Part shown: positions 29,985 through 39,749 of the stretch, piece by piece | Layout: each line of letters begins with the position of its first letter | Numbering within the stretch: position 1 is the first letter of the stretch | Origin: an uncultured Bacteroidales bacterium | GTDB taxonomy: Bacteria; Bacteroidota; Bacteroidia; Bacteroidales; UBA932 | NCBI GenBank assembly: GCA_900319975.1 | Contig: ONQP01000008.1 | Coordinates: 1-64,000 of the forward strand | DNA length: 64,000 bases | Direction: 5' to 3' | Notes under the pieces: model-generated | The model's input: only the letters and a program-made list of their open reading frames with translations | Database searches by the model: none | What the model was told of the DNA's origin: nothing | Program-made: the position numbers and the translations under genes

Positions 29985-31157
29985 TTATTTATTAAGATAA
30001 GATTCGTTTTTGTCGATGAGGCGGTTGAGGCGCTCGACCGTGAGCCCGGTGCGGAAGCCGTCGGGCTCCGTGTGGAGGCAGTAGTCCACCAGCCGGTCCA
30101 CGGTGCTGGTAGCTACGTGCATCCGGGTGTCGGAGGAGGCGTAGTAGATGAACACCTTGCCGTCCGGATCGGCGATCCAGCCGTTGGTGAACAGGACGTT
30201 CATCACGTCGCCGATGTATTCGCCGTCGCGCGGGACCATCAGGAAACCGGCCGGCTCGGCGATCACGCGGGAAGGATCGTCCAGGGCGGTCATATACATA
30301 TAAAGCACGTAGCGGAGGCCGCTGGCGCAGCCGCGCACGCCGTGGGCGAGGTGCAGCCAGCCCTGCGGCGTCTTGATGGGGTGCGGGCCTTCGCCGTTCT
30401 TGCACTCCATGATGGTGTGGTAGTGGCGGGCGCTGATGATCTTCTCGTCCTTCACCTCGGCGCGGGTGATGTCGTCCACGAGTGCCCAGCCGATGCCGCC
30501 ACCGCCGCCGGCGTCGATGAAGCCGTCCTGCGGGCGCGTGTAGAGGGCGTATTTGCCGTCGACGAATTCGGGATGCAGCACGACGTTGCGCTGCTGCGAG
30601 GCGGACTTGAGGTCCGGCAGGCGCTCCCAGTTGACGAGGTCGTGCGTGCGGGCGATGCCGCAGGCGGCCACGGCCGAGGAAAGGTCTCCGGCCGGAGCGT
30701 CCGGATCCTTGCGCTCCACGCAGAAGAGGCCGTAGATCCAGCCGTCTTCGTGGCGCGTCAGGCGCATGTCATAGACGTTGGTGGCGGGTTCGCCCCATTC
30801 GGGCATCGTGACGGGACGCTTCCAGAAGCGGAAATGGTCCACGCCGTTGGGGCTCTCGGCCACGGCGAAGAAGGACTTGCGGTCGGCGGCTTCCACGCGC
30901 GCCACCAGCACATATTTGTCGCCCCACTTGATGGCGCCGCTGTTGAGCGCGGCGTTGATGCCGAAGCGTTCCATCAGGTACGGGTTGGTCGCGGGGTTGA
31001 GGTCATAGCGCCACTCCAGCGGTGCGTGGTCCGCGGTCAGCACCGGAAATTCATATCTTTCGAAGACGCCGTTGCCTTCGATGGGCTTGTTCTTGCGCTC
31101 CAGCAGTTCTTTCTCAGCCTGGCGAAGCCGGTTCAGTCTTTGTACAAAGTCGTTCAT
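29985..31157 (-). CDS. GH130 4-O-beta-D-mannosyl-D-glucose phosphorylase
   Basis: 390 aa, cytosolic, five-bladed propeller. The sequence follows the Bacteroides fragilis mannosylglucose phosphorylase nearly block for block as I recall it, with [76 protein letters not shown] and [20 protein letters not shown]. The proton-donor Asp is in NVYDMRLT. It splits Man-beta-1,4-Glc with phosphate to Man-1-P and glucose, after the epimerase has turned mannobiose into mannosylglucose. That epimerase is at 54.3 kb rather than in this operon. Confidence 0.95.
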   Translation of the reverse strand: MNDFVQRLNRLRQAEKELLERKNKPIEGNGVFERYEFPVLTADHAPLEWRYDLNPATNPYLMERFGINAALNSGAIKWGDKYVLVARVEAADRKSFFAVAESPNGVDHFRFWKRPVTMPEWGEPATNVYDMRLTRHEDGWIYGLFCVERKDPDAPAGDLSSAVAACGIARTHDLVNWERLPDLKSASQQRNVVLHPEFVDGKYALYTRPQDGFIDAGGGGGIGWALVDDITRAEVKDEKIISARHYHTIMECKNGEGPHPIKTPQGWLHLAHGVRGCASGLRYVLYMYMTALDDPSRVIAEPAGFLMVPRDGEYIGDVMNVLFTNGWIADPDGKVFIYYASSDTRMHVATSTVDRLVDYCLHTEPDGFRTGLTVERLNRLIDKNESYLNK

Positions 31158-31171
31158 GGGTTGTAATACAC

Positions 31172-32248
31172 TTAAAGCATTGGAATGTCATATTGTTCTA
31201 TCCAGGCCAGGAAATCCGCGGCGCCCGGTTCGCCCGGGAAAGGGGCGTAGTAGTGCTCCGGCCGGTCGGAGGCGTTGCGCCAGGTCAGCACATAGCTGAC
31301 GGGGAAACCCTGGATGGCCGGAGCGAGGGCGCCGGTCCACCACTGCGGGTCGGGGAGGCTTTCCAGCCCCGTTTCGGTCACGGCCAGGATCTTGCCGTGC
31401 TTCTCGCACATCTTCTGCAGGGAGGCCAGGCCGTCCCGCATCCGGGCGATGTAGGTCTCGCGGTCCGGGGAGGCGTAGCAGTCCAGGCCGATGACGTCCA
31501 CGTAGGCGTCGCCCGGATAGCGCGTCTCCCACTTCTCGAAGTCGCGTTCCATATAATTGGGGGAGATGGCCCAGGCGAGGTTCTCGAGCCCGCGTGCGCG
31601 GAAATGGTCCCAGGTCATCCGCCACAGGGCGTTGTACTCCGCGTCGGAGCAGTGCCCGCGGCCCCACCAGAACCAGCCGCCGCTGTGTTCGTGCCAAGGG
31701 CGCCAGAGCACGGGAATCTGCTGGCCGTCAGCATCTTTCAGGGAGAGAATCCAGTCGGCGGCGCGGTCCAGCCAGGTCAGGAATTCGTCGTGCTTCTCCC
31801 CGCCGGGGAGAATGGAGGCGACGACCTTGTCGGAGGAGACGTCCCAGGCGTCACCGCCGGTCAGCGGGTTGCGGACGTGCCAGCTCAGCGTGACGATGCC
31901 GCCGCGCTCGTGGTGTTTAATGGCGGCGAGGCGCATCAGCTCGAAATAGTTGCCGTCCAGGTTGCGGGTGGCTTTGATTTCGATGCCGCCGAGGTCGAGG
32001 CCCAGGATGGCGGGATACTTGCCGCAGACGTCGCGGACGTCGGAGCGGCCGAGCTCCAGGTCGTCGTCGAGGGTGGCGTTCCAGGAGTGCCCGTAGAGCA
32101 GGTCGTCCTGATGGCCGTAAAGGGGTGTGCCGGCGGCCGCCGCCGCGTGCAGGGTGCCGGTGATTCCGGTTCGGGTGACGGGCGCCTGGGCACAGGAGAA
32201 GGCCAGGATGCACGCCGCCATCCATGCGATTGTGGGAAGAGCTTTCAT
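31172..32248 (-). CDS. GH26 beta-mannanase lipoprotein
   Basis: 358 aa. The N-terminus has a lipoprotein signal (lipobox LAFSC), so it is membrane-anchored. The acid/base Glu is in [14 protein letters not shown] (near residue 186) and the nucleophile Glu in VTETGLE (near 292), both typical of GH26. It is like B. fragilis ManA, which releases mannobiose from beta-mannan. The ATG at 32248 is preferred over the ORF start at 32362, which overlaps the AraC gene and has no signal peptide. It lies 5 bp after the AraC stop and 14 bp before GH130. Confidence 0.94.
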   Translation of the reverse strand: MKALPTIAWMAACILAFSCAQAPVTRTGITGTLHAAAAAGTPLYGHQDDLLYGHSWNATLDDDLELGRSDVRDVCGKYPAILGLDLGGIEIKATRNLDGNYFELMRLAAIKHHERGGIVTLSWHVRNPLTGGDAWDVSSDKVVASILPGGEKHDEFLTWLDRAADWILSLKDADGQQIPVLWRPWHEHSGGWFWWGRGHCSDAEYNALWRMTWDHFRARGLENLAWAISPNYMERDFEKWETRYPGDAYVDVIGLDCYASPDRETYIARMRDGLASLQKMCEKHGKILAVTETGLESLPDPQWWTGALAPAIQGFPVSYVLTWRNASDRPEHYYAPFPGEPGAADFLAWIEQYDIPML

Positions 32249-32253
32249 TATAG

Positions 32254-33132
32254 CTATACGATGGTCTTGTTCTTTTTGAAGGAAGCGCGGAAGTCCCGCG
32301 GGGTCTGTCCCTTCTTGGACTTGAAGATGCGGTTGAAATTGGACTGGTTGTTGAAGCCGCATTCGCCGCAGATTTCGGAAATGCTGAGGGTGGTGTCCAC
32401 GAGCAGACGGATCGCGCAGGCCAGCCGGACGTCGATGATGTAGTTGGACAGGCTGCTGCCTGTCTTGATCTTGAACAGGCGGCTGAAGGCGGCCGGCGTC
32501 ATGCTGAACATCTCGGCCATGCCGGGCAGGGTGAGGTCTTCCTGGTAATGGTCGTCGATGTACTGGCGGGCGGCCAGGATGCGGCTGCCTTCCTGCTCCC
32601 AGTCGGAGGGGGCGTAGGAACTGCCGGCCAGGACGCGGGCGTCGGGGCAGAGGGAAAGCTGGTAGAGCAGGTGCATGAAATTGATGAACTGCACGAAGCT
32701 CTCTTTCTCGCGTGCGATGGAATTAAGGGTGGAATAGACCTGGACGATGGTGGAAAGCGGGAAAGCCAGTCCGTGTTCCGCGCGGCTGAGCATCTCCTTG
32801 ATGGAGGCGAACTGGTTGCGGACCAGGAGATCTTTGGAAAACAGGCCGGGCGAGAACTGGATGGTGATCTCGCGGATGTCGGAGGAATGGCATTTTCCTT
32901 GCTTCCATACGTGCTCCAGATTCTCTCCGCCGATCAGCACCAGGTCGTAGGCGTCGATGGTCTCGACGTTGTCTCCGACGATGCGCTGGGCGCCGGCGGC
33001 GTTCTCTACGAAGTTGAGTTCGAAGTCCCGGTGGCGGTGCAGCGGATAGTTGAACTCTGTTTTGTGCCTTTCGACGATGAACAGGCAGTCTTTCTCGGTA
33101 ATCGGGGTAATTTCGTTGAGAACTTTCGACAT
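32254..33132 (-). CDS. AraC-family regulator of the mannan operon
   Basis: 292 aa. The N-terminal cupin-like sensor (YPLHRHRDFELNFVENAAG) is followed by a C-terminal double helix-turn-helix domain (LPGMAEMFSMTPAAFSRLFK and ISEICGECGFNNQSNFNRIFK). It is first in the operon with GH26, GH130, permease, GH94 and GH36, so it very likely controls it in response to a mannan disaccharide. It is a paralogue of the regulator at 53.2-54.1 kb: the two align over their whole length, including the sensor domain and the C-terminal KK-x-IV. Confidence 0.92.
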   Translation of the reverse strand: MSKVLNEITPITEKDCLFIVERHKTEFNYPLHRHRDFELNFVENAAGAQRIVGDNVETIDAYDLVLIGGENLEHVWKQGKCHSSDIREITIQFSPGLFSKDLLVRNQFASIKEMLSRAEHGLAFPLSTIVQVYSTLNSIAREKESFVQFINFMHLLYQLSLCPDARVLAGSSYAPSDWEQEGSRILAARQYIDDHYQEDLTLPGMAEMFSMTPAAFSRLFKIKTGSSLSNYIIDVRLACAIRLLVDTTLSISEICGECGFNNQSNFNRIFKSKKGQTPRDFRASFKKNKTIV

Positions 33133-33292
33133 GGGTTATCAGAGTATTCTTTGAAGCTGCAATTTACACTTTAAAACTTAAATATGCAATATATCAGCAT
33201 TAAAAAGTATTATACTTCCGTAAAAATGATTAATTCTTGAATTGTTTTGGTTTTTTTCATATATTTGCCGATACCATAGACACTTATCCAAA
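33133..33292. promoter_or_regulatory. AT-rich divergent promoter region between AraC and the first DUF6057 gene
   Basis: A plus-strand promoter reads TTG (33237-33239), 20-bp spacer, TATATTTG (33260-33267), 25 nt before the DUF6057 start. No exact minus-strand -7 box was found for araC; it may be poorly conserved or activator-dependent. Confidence 0.6.
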
Positions 33293-35032
33293 ATGACCAA
33301 GATCCAGAAGTTTGCCGGCGTGCTGATGACGATGCTCTCAGCCATAGCCGTCTATTGCTTCTTCGCGTTCAAATATCCCTATCACCTGCATTTCCAGGAG
33401 CAATACCAGCTCTTCGAGTTCACCTGGGGCTATTTCCTGGGCGTCGTCTCCGTCCCCGGCGGTCTGGCCGACTGGGCCGGCAGGTTCCTGACGCAGTTCT
33501 TCTACTATGCGCCGGCCGGTGCCGCGGTCTTCGCGCTGTTGGCCGTCGCCGCGCAGTGGCTGACCTGGCGCGTCTGCCGCCGGCCGACCCTGACCGCGTA
33601 CGCCCTGAGCTTCCTGCCCGCCGCCGCCCTCGTGGTGTTCTTCTGCGACGAACACGCCCTGGCGGGCGGCGCGGTGGCGCTCCTTCTGTCGCTGGCCGCC
33701 GTCGCCCTTAGCGGGCGCGTCTGCGTCGACGGCCGGCGCCACGTCCTCCAGGCCGTCCTCGTCCCGGTGCTCTATTTCGCCTGCGGCCCCCTCGCCGTCG
33801 CGTATGTCCTGCTGACGGTCTGGGCGGAGGTGCTCCGCTGTGGCCGCCGGGCCCTGCTGGCCATCTGCGTGCTCCTGCTGCTGGCGCTCCTCTGTCCCAT
33901 CGTCGCCAGCCGCCTGGTCGCCTATCCGCTCGGGCGCCTCTGCCTCGGCGTCCATTATTACCGCTACCACAATATCGTCCCCGGCCTGCTCTGGGCCGCG
34001 GCGCTGGCGGCCGTCTGCGTGCCGCCGCTCGCCGGCATCCGGAGCCGCTTCCTGTCCTCGACGCCGGCCGGCCTGGGGGCCTTCGCCCTGGTCGCCGCGC
34101 TGGGCGTTTTCTTCACCTTCCGCGCTTCGGACGCTTCCAAGGAGGAATGGATGCGCTACGATTTCATGGTCCGGATGGAGATGTGGAACCGCATCATGAT
34201 GACGGCGGACGTCCGCAACCCCGACAACCCCAAGACCGTTTCCTGCCTGAACCTCGCCCTGGCCAAGACCGGGCGCATCGCCGACAGCCAGTTCGAGTAT
34301 TTCCAGAACGGGCCGGAGGGCTTGCTGCCTGAGTTCGTCGGCGACTGCACCAATCCCGTGTCGACCGGCGAGATCTACTGGCATCTGGGGATGGTCAACA
34401 CCGCCCAGCGCTTTGCCTTCGAGGCGCAGGAGGCCATCCCTGACTTCCAGAAGAGCGCCCGGCTCTACAAGCGCCTGGCGCAGACCAACATCGTCAACGG
34501 CGACGGGGCCGTGGCCCGCAAATACCTGCAATCCCTGACGCATACCCTCTTCTACCGCCGCTGGGCCCGCGAGACCCTGGCGCTCCTGGATGCCGGGGAC
34601 ATCTTCGCGCACCGGCCGGAGCTCGCGCTGGCGCGCGACCGGCGGCTCAAGGAGCACGACTTCCTGTTCAGCGCCTCGGAGATGGATTCCATGCTGGGCC
34701 TGCTGAAGGTGGAGAATCCCGCCAACACGATGGCGCTGGACTACCTGATGGCCTGGTGCCTGCTGCGCAAGGACCTGGACCGCTTTGCCGAATGCATCGC
34801 CCTGGTGGAGGCGCCCGCGATGCCCAAGGCCTACCAGGAGGCGCTGCTGCTGCGCTGGGCGCAGCAGCACGGCAGCCTCGAGGGCATGCCGCCCTACCTC
34901 TCGATGGCCCACGCCCAGCGGCTGAACCGCTTCATCCTGGACATGCAGGCCGGCAAGCCGGAGGCGGAGTTGCTCCGTACCTATGGAAATACCTACTGGT
35001 TTTATTATTTCTACCGATACCGTTCCCGTTAA
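33293..35032 (+). CDS. DUF6057-type membrane protein, module A
   Basis: 579 aa. Residues 1-290 hold about nine or ten transmembrane helices, starting with FKYPYHLHFQEQYQLFEFTWGYF and the conserved PGGLADWAGRFLTQFFYY. Residues from about 310 form a soluble helical, TPR-like domain ending in YGNTYWFYYFYRYRSR. Bacteroidales carry this family of unknown function beside the beta-propeller lipoprotein that follows 12 bp downstream. Two relatives (39.7 and 42.8 kb) are in this window. The start MTKIQKFAG is chosen because the longer frame runs through the promoter box. No enzymatic motif is seen. Confidence 0.82.
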   Translation: MTKIQKFAGVLMTMLSAIAVYCFFAFKYPYHLHFQEQYQLFEFTWGYFLGVVSVPGGLADWAGRFLTQFFYYAPAGAAVFALLAVAAQWLTWRVCRRPTLTAYALSFLPAAALVVFFCDEHALAGGAVALLLSLAAVALSGRVCVDGRRHVLQAVLVPVLYFACGPLAVAYVLLTVWAEVLRCGRRALLAICVLLLLALLCPIVASRLVAYPLGRLCLGVHYYRYHNIVPGLLWAAALAAVCVPPLAGIRSRFLSSTPAGLGAFALVAALGVFFTFRASDASKEEWMRYDFMVRMEMWNRIMMTADVRNPDNPKTVSCLNLALAKTGRIADSQFEYFQNGPEGLLPEFVGDCTNPVSTGEIYWHLGMVNTAQRFAFEAQEAIPDFQKSARLYKRLAQTNIVNGDGAVARKYLQSLTHTLFYRRWARETLALLDAGDIFAHRPELALARDRRLKEHDFLFSASEMDSMLGLLKVENPANTMALDYLMAWCLLRKDLDRFAECIALVEAPAMPKAYQEALLLRWAQQHGSLEGMPPYLSMAHAQRLNRFILDMQAGKPEAELLRTYGNTYWFYYFYRYRSR

Positions 35033-35044
35033 GAAGCACCCGAT

Positions 35045-36511
35045 ATGATCAGACGAAACCTCTATATCGCCCTGGCCGCCCTCGTGCTGGTCGCCTGCGC
35101 GCCGAAGGAGCGCGACGCGGTCGCAGATGGCCGGCTGCCGGACATCTACCCGGATTATGTCGGGGTCACGATCCCCGTGGGCATCGCCCCGCTGGACTTC
35201 TCGCTCAAGGGAGCGGACGCCGTCTCGGTGCAGCTCGCCGCCCCGGACGGGACGGTGCTGCGCAGCGCGGGACGGGTGGCGACCCGTTTCTCCCGGAAGC
35301 GCTGGGCGCAGCTGGTCTCCAGGAGCGCCGGCGACTCCCTGACGGTGACCGTGTCCGGCCTGTTCGACGGCCGGTGGCGGCGCTTCGCGCCTTTCGGCAT
35401 CTTCGTCTCGCCGGACGCCATCGACTACGGCCTGGCCTACCGCATGCTGGAGCCGGGCTACGAGATCTACAGCTTCATGGGGATCTATGAGCGCGAGCTG
35501 GGGAGTTTCCGCCAGCGTGCGCTCCTGGAGAATACCCAGTTCGACGGCTGCGTCAACTGCCACTCCTTCAAGCGTGGCGATCCCTCGGCGATGAGCCTGC
35601 ATATCCGCGGCGCACACGGCGCCACCCTGCTGACCCGCGACGGCGACCTCACGGCCTACAACACCAAGACCGACTCCACCCTGGGTTTCTGCGTCTACCC
35701 GTACTGGCATCCTTCCGGACGCTATATCGCCTATTCGACCAACAGCACCCGTCAGAGCTTTCACGTCCAGCCGGACAAGCTCATCGAGGTTTTCGACCTG
35801 GCCTCGGACCTCCAGGTCTATGATACGCAGGCCAACGAAATCATCACGGCCCCCCAGCTGAAGCAGCCGGACGTGTGGGAGACCTTTCCGGCCTTCTCGG
35901 CGGACGGCCGGACCCTCTACTACACGGCTGCGGCCCGGGTGGACATCCCCGACGGACTGCCCCAGTCGCGCTACAACCTGATGAAAGTGAGTTTCGATCC
36001 CGAAACGGGCTCCATCGGCCAGGACGTCGAGCTGGTCTTCGACGCCGCCTCCCGGGGCCGGAGCGCCAGCTTCCCCCGGCCTTCCTACGACGGCCGCTTC
36101 CTGATGTTCACCCTGTGCGACTACGGCACCTTCCCCATCTGGCACCACGAATCGGACTTGTGGCTGCTGGACCTGCAGACGGGAGAAATCCGTCCGGTGG
36201 ACGAGGTGAACAGCGCCGACACGGACAGCTACCACAGCTGGAGTTCCAACTCCCGCTGGTTCGTCTTCTCCAGCCGGCGGGGCGACGGTCTCTTCACGCG
36301 CCTGTACATCGCGCATATCGACGCCGACGGTGTCGCCGGCAAACCGTTCCTGCTGCCGCAGCGCGACCCGCAGGCGTACTATACGGAACTCTTCCGTTCC
36401 TACAACGTCCCGGAATTCATCACCGGGCCGGTGCCCTTCGACAGGATACGCGCCCAGAAGGCTATCAACTCTCCTGAGCGCGTACCGTTCGGTTTCCGCT
36501 GGTCCGACTGA
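35045..36511 (+). CDS. PD40/TolB-like beta-propeller lipoprotein with CxxCH, module A
   Basis: 488 aa. A lipoprotein signal (lipobox LVAC) is followed by PDIYPDYVGVTIPVGIAPLDF, an Ig-like segment, CVNCH at residues 169-173, and then WD40-like propeller repeats with SFPRPSYDGRFLMF and HSWSSNSRWFVFSSRRGDG. CxxCH is the haem-c attachment motif; only one copy is present, so a mono-haem protein or a redox/structural Cys pair are both possible. The two related lipoproteins at 38.3 and 41.3 kb have the motif at the same place. It converges on the BACON-GH5 gene with a 2-bp gap. Confidence 0.8.
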   Translation: MIRRNLYIALAALVLVACAPKERDAVADGRLPDIYPDYVGVTIPVGIAPLDFSLKGADAVSVQLAAPDGTVLRSAGRVATRFSRKRWAQLVSRSAGDSLTVTVSGLFDGRWRRFAPFGIFVSPDAIDYGLAYRMLEPGYEIYSFMGIYERELGSFRQRALLENTQFDGCVNCHSFKRGDPSAMSLHIRGAHGATLLTRDGDLTAYNTKTDSTLGFCVYPYWHPSGRYIAYSTNSTRQSFHVQPDKLIEVFDLASDLQVYDTQANEIITAPQLKQPDVWETFPAFSADGRTLYYTAAARVDIPDGLPQSRYNLMKVSFDPETGSIGQDVELVFDAASRGRSASFPRPSYDGRFLMFTLCDYGTFPIWHHESDLWLLDLQTGEIRPVDEVNSADTDSYHSWSSNSRWFVFSSRRGDGLFTRLYIAHIDADGVAGKPFLLPQRDPQAYYTELFRSYNVPEFITGPVPFDRIRAQKAINSPERVPFGFRWSD

Positions 36512-36513
36512 CG

Positions 36514-38298
36514 CTACGGAGCGCTGTCGTAGACGCTCTCCAGCGTGTAGGCCGGGTCCTTCTCCGTCACGGCCTTGACGATGAGCCCGACCAGGGTCCG
36601 GGATTCGTCGTTGACGAACTGCCCGGTCGCGTGGTCAAGGTAGGCGTGCGTCTCCGAGCCGGTCCCTCTGTAGCCGTTGTCCCAGAGGTACATCGGCAGC
36701 ACGCGGTCGGCGGCTCCCTTGCAGAAATACTCCATATAGTAGCGCTGGTAGGGGATGTCGGCCGCTTCGTGGCGTGAGCAGCCCATCTCGCCGAGATACA
36801 CGGGGATACCCTTGTCCACATAGGCGGTCTTGAGGTTGTCGAAGACGGCGATGAGGTTCGCCTCGTCCCGGTCGCTGACCCGTTTGTCGGCGTCGGCGGT
36901 GTGGCCCCACTGGCGCACCAGCGGGTTGGAAAGCGTGTAGTTGTACGGGTCGTAGTCGTGCGCGGCCACCATCAGGCGGTTGCCGGTGGTGTAGTCCTTC
37001 GGGAGTTCCAGCCCCGCGACGGTGAAGGCAGGACTGGCCGCATAGCCGGGAATGCCGAGCCAGCGGGTGGCGTTCTGGCCGCCGGTGGAGCGGACCGCGT
37101 CGACGAAGAGCTGGTTCCATTCGTTGAGGACCCGGTATTGGGCCTGCGGATTCTTGCGGAACGCGTCGCTCCAGCCCCAGCCGCCGTCCTGGATTTCATT
37201 GAACGACTCCAGGATCAGCCACTCGCCCTTGTCGGCGAAGCGCTGGGCGATCTGCGTCCAGACGCAGAAGATTTCGTTTTTCACCGCCTCGTTGCGCTTC
37301 GCGTCGTCGTAGGCCTTGGCGATGTCCAGCCAGTAGCTCTCGTCGTGGTGCGTGTTCACGATGGCGATCAGCCCGGCTTTCTCCGCATAATCCACGATTT
37401 CCGCCACGCGGGAAAGCCATTTCTCGTCCAGCCGGTGTGCCGGCGCGGGACCGATGTGCCCTTCCCAGGTCACGCAGATGCGCACGGCCTTGAAGCCGGC
37501 GGCCTTCACGCCGTCCATCGTGGCTTGCGTGCATTTGGGATTGCCCCAGACGGTCTCCCCGGACACGCCGTTGTTGATGGCGTCCATCTGGTTGCCCAGG
37601 TTCCAGCCAGGGGCCATGGCGTCGAAGACCTGCTGCGGCGTCAGCCCTTCCGCCGTGGCGACGGGGATGTTGCCGCCGGCTTCGCGGGAAACCCGGACGG
37701 TGATCCGGTCGGCGCCGTTCCTGACGGTGACAGTCCCTGTCTGGGCCTGGTCCGTGGGGTTGGCCGCCACCTGCAGCTTCACGCGGGTGTGGTTCTGGCT
37801 GTCGCTCTCGCCGACGATGACGCCGCACCAGTCCGCTTCTGAAGTGACCTGCGGCCGGCCGGGGGAGGTGACGGTGAATTCCGCCTCGCCGCCGAAGCGG
37901 GTGAACGGGAACGAATCCGCGCTGACGGAAATCTCGACGTCCCGGGGATCCTGGGTCACGGCGACCGTCAGGTTCTGCTTGTCGCCGATGATCCGGAGCG
38001 TGGCGGTGCGGGTGGAAATGTCGGTGTTCGGGCTGGCCGTAATGCGTACGGACAAAGTGTTGGACGCATAGTCGCCTTCTTTGATGCCGATCCAGTCGCT
38101 GGTGCAGGTGACCAGCGGACGGACGCCGCAGGTCACGGTCAGTTCCTTCGTACCGCCGGCGGCGTCGAAGGAGAGCGTGGAGGGCTGGACGGCGAGCGTG
38201 ACGGACTCGACCGGTTTCTTGTCGCAGGCGCTGAGCGCGAATGCGAGCAGGAAGATTCTGAGGATTCTTTCGATATACATGGTGGGTGGGTGTTTCAT
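36514..38298 (-). CDS. BACON-BACON-GH5 lipoprotein endoglycanase (GH5_4-like)
   Basis: 594 aa. Lipobox LSAC after MYIERILRIFLLAFALS (an internal Met at codon 7 is an equally good start). Two BACON domains (about residues 35-120 and 120-212) probably bind glycans or act as spacers. The GH5 barrel begins GWNLGNQMDAI, has the acid/base Glu in SFNEIQ (near 367) and the nucleophile in YLGEMG (near 503). GWNLGN resembles subfamily GH5_4, whose members cut glucomannan, xyloglucan or beta-glucan. The start overlaps the stop of the propeller lipoprotein gene as ATGA, tying it to the DUF6057 modules. Confidence 0.9.
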   Translation of the reverse strand: MKHPPTMYIERILRIFLLAFALSACDKKPVESVTLAVQPSTLSFDAAGGTKELTVTCGVRPLVTCTSDWIGIKEGDYASNTLSVRITASPNTDISTRTATLRIIGDKQNLTVAVTQDPRDVEISVSADSFPFTRFGGEAEFTVTSPGRPQVTSEADWCGVIVGESDSQNHTRVKLQVAANPTDQAQTGTVTVRNGADRITVRVSREAGGNIPVATAEGLTPQQVFDAMAPGWNLGNQMDAINNGVSGETVWGNPKCTQATMDGVKAAGFKAVRICVTWEGHIGPAPAHRLDEKWLSRVAEIVDYAEKAGLIAIVNTHHDESYWLDIAKAYDDAKRNEAVKNEIFCVWTQIAQRFADKGEWLILESFNEIQDGGWGWSDAFRKNPQAQYRVLNEWNQLFVDAVRSTGGQNATRWLGIPGYAASPAFTVAGLELPKDYTTGNRLMVAAHDYDPYNYTLSNPLVRQWGHTADADKRVSDRDEANLIAVFDNLKTAYVDKGIPVYLGEMGCSRHEAADIPYQRYYMEYFCKGAADRVLPMYLWDNGYRGTGSETHAYLDHATGQFVNDESRTLVGLIVKAVTEKDPAYTLESVYDSAP

Positions 38299-39749
38299 TC
38301 AAAAGACTCTGCCGGCATTTCCCGCCAGACGCGTCCGATCTGCCTGGCGTCGAATCCGACCGGCGCGTCGCCCAGGTCGGGGACATTGAAGGAGCGGAGC
38401 ATGCTGTCGTAGAAATGCGGGTCTTTCTGCGGGAGCAGGAAGGGTTTGGAGAGGGTGCCGTCGGCGGAGACGTGGCAGAACCAGGGCCGGCCGAACATCC
38501 CGTCGCCCCGCTTGGAGGCGAAGACGAACCAGCGGGAGTTGGAGCTCCAGCTGTGGTAGGTGTCGGATTTGTCGGCGTTCACGGCATCCATGTCGACCAG
38601 CTCGCCGGTCCGGAGGTCCATCAGGGCCAGGTCGCACTCCCGGTGGTTGATGGGGAAGGTGCCGTAGGCGGCGACGGTGAAGAGCAGCCAGCGGCCGTCC
38701 GGCGAAGCCTTGGGGTGGCACACGGAGGCATCGTGCGCCGGTCCGCTCCAGAGCGTGTCTGCCGGAGCGCCCAGGGTGCCGGTCTCCGGATCGAAGGGGA
38801 TCCGGACCAGGGAATATTTCATCTCCTCCACTTGCGCGGGGAGCTGCCGCGCGGTGGCGGCGCAGTAGTAGACGGAGCGGCCGTCGGCGGAGAAGACCGG
38901 GAAGGTCTCGAAGACGTCCTCCCGGGCGGTCTCCGGGAAGGTGAGCATCCGGTTGGCGTCGAAATCGGCCACGCAGAGGTCCGAGGCGGTGTCGAAGACT
39001 TCCATCCGGCGGTTGCCGAAGGGATGCATGCCGGGGACGATGACGTTGGTCGAGAAAACGCCGAAGCGGCCGGCGGGGTGGATCTCACCGTAGACGGTGG
39101 AGGAGATCATGCCCGGGCCGCGCAGGTTGAGCTTGCGCAGGGCGCCGCCGCGGTTCAGGATGGCGCCGCCGCCCTGTCCCCGCAGGTAGAAGAGGGACAG
39201 GTCGCCGCGCCCCTGGGTGTGGACGTGGCAGTTCATGCATTTGTTCTCTGTGTTGCGCCAGTCGGAGATGGGGCGCGTGGCGAAGGACGTGAGGTCCCGC
39301 TCCACGATTTCCAGGTCGTCCCACACCTCGAAGCCGGGCTCGATGAGCCGGTAGGTCAGATACGGGTCCACCGGATCCTCGCTGACGTGCAGGGTCCAGG
39401 CGAAGCGGACCGGTCCGGAGGGGCTTTCGTAGGCGGATTCCACCCGGATGTCGCCGCCCGCCGCGGCGGCCAGGAGCTTCTTCCAGGCCTTGGGCGCCCA
39501 CATGACCTCCCGGCCGCGGAAGGTCCGGGAGGCGCCGCCGGCGCTGAACCGGGTCTCGAAGCGGCGTCCGTCCGGGTCGGTGTAGTAGAAATTGAGCGGC
39601 GCAATGTTGACCGGCACGGTGACGTCCCGGTAGTCCGGGTAGAGCGGGGCCGTCCGGTCGGTCTCGACGCCGGACGGGCGCACGTCCACGCGGGCGCACG
39701 CGACGCTGGCCAGGAGCAGCAGGAACGGGATCAGCCGGCTAATTCTCAT
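38295..39749 (-). CDS. PD40/TolB-like beta-propeller lipoprotein with CxxCH, module B
   Basis: 484 aa from MRISRLIPFLLLLASVAC (lipobox SVAC). It carries PLYPDYRDVTVPVNIAPLNF, CMNCH at 171-175, and the propeller with HSWSSNSRWFVFASKRGDG and KPFLLPQKDPHFYDS. It is homologous over its whole length to the module A and C lipoproteins. The start overlaps the upstream DUF6057-like gene by 11 bp; the longer frame (39791) lies inside that gene. The last codons overlap the BACON-GH5 start. Function unknown; surface or periplasmic location is inferred from the lipobox. Confidence 0.8.
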   Translation of the reverse strand: MRISRLIPFLLLLASVACARVDVRPSGVETDRTAPLYPDYRDVTVPVNIAPLNFYYTDPDGRRFETRFSAGGASRTFRGREVMWAPKAWKKLLAAAAGGDIRVESAYESPSGPVRFAWTLHVSEDPVDPYLTYRLIEPGFEVWDDLEIVERDLTSFATRPISDWRNTENKCMNCHVHTQGRGDLSLFYLRGQGGGAILNRGGALRKLNLRGPGMISSTVYGEIHPAGRFGVFSTNVIVPGMHPFGNRRMEVFDTASDLCVADFDANRMLTFPETAREDVFETFPVFSADGRSVYYCAATARQLPAQVEEMKYSLVRIPFDPETGTLGAPADTLWSGPAHDASVCHPKASPDGRWLLFTVAAYGTFPINHRECDLALMDLRTGELVDMDAVNADKSDTYHSWSSNSRWFVFASKRGDGMFGRPWFCHVSADGTLSKPFLLPQKDPHFYDSMLRSFNVPDLGDAPVGFDARQIGRVWREMPAESFE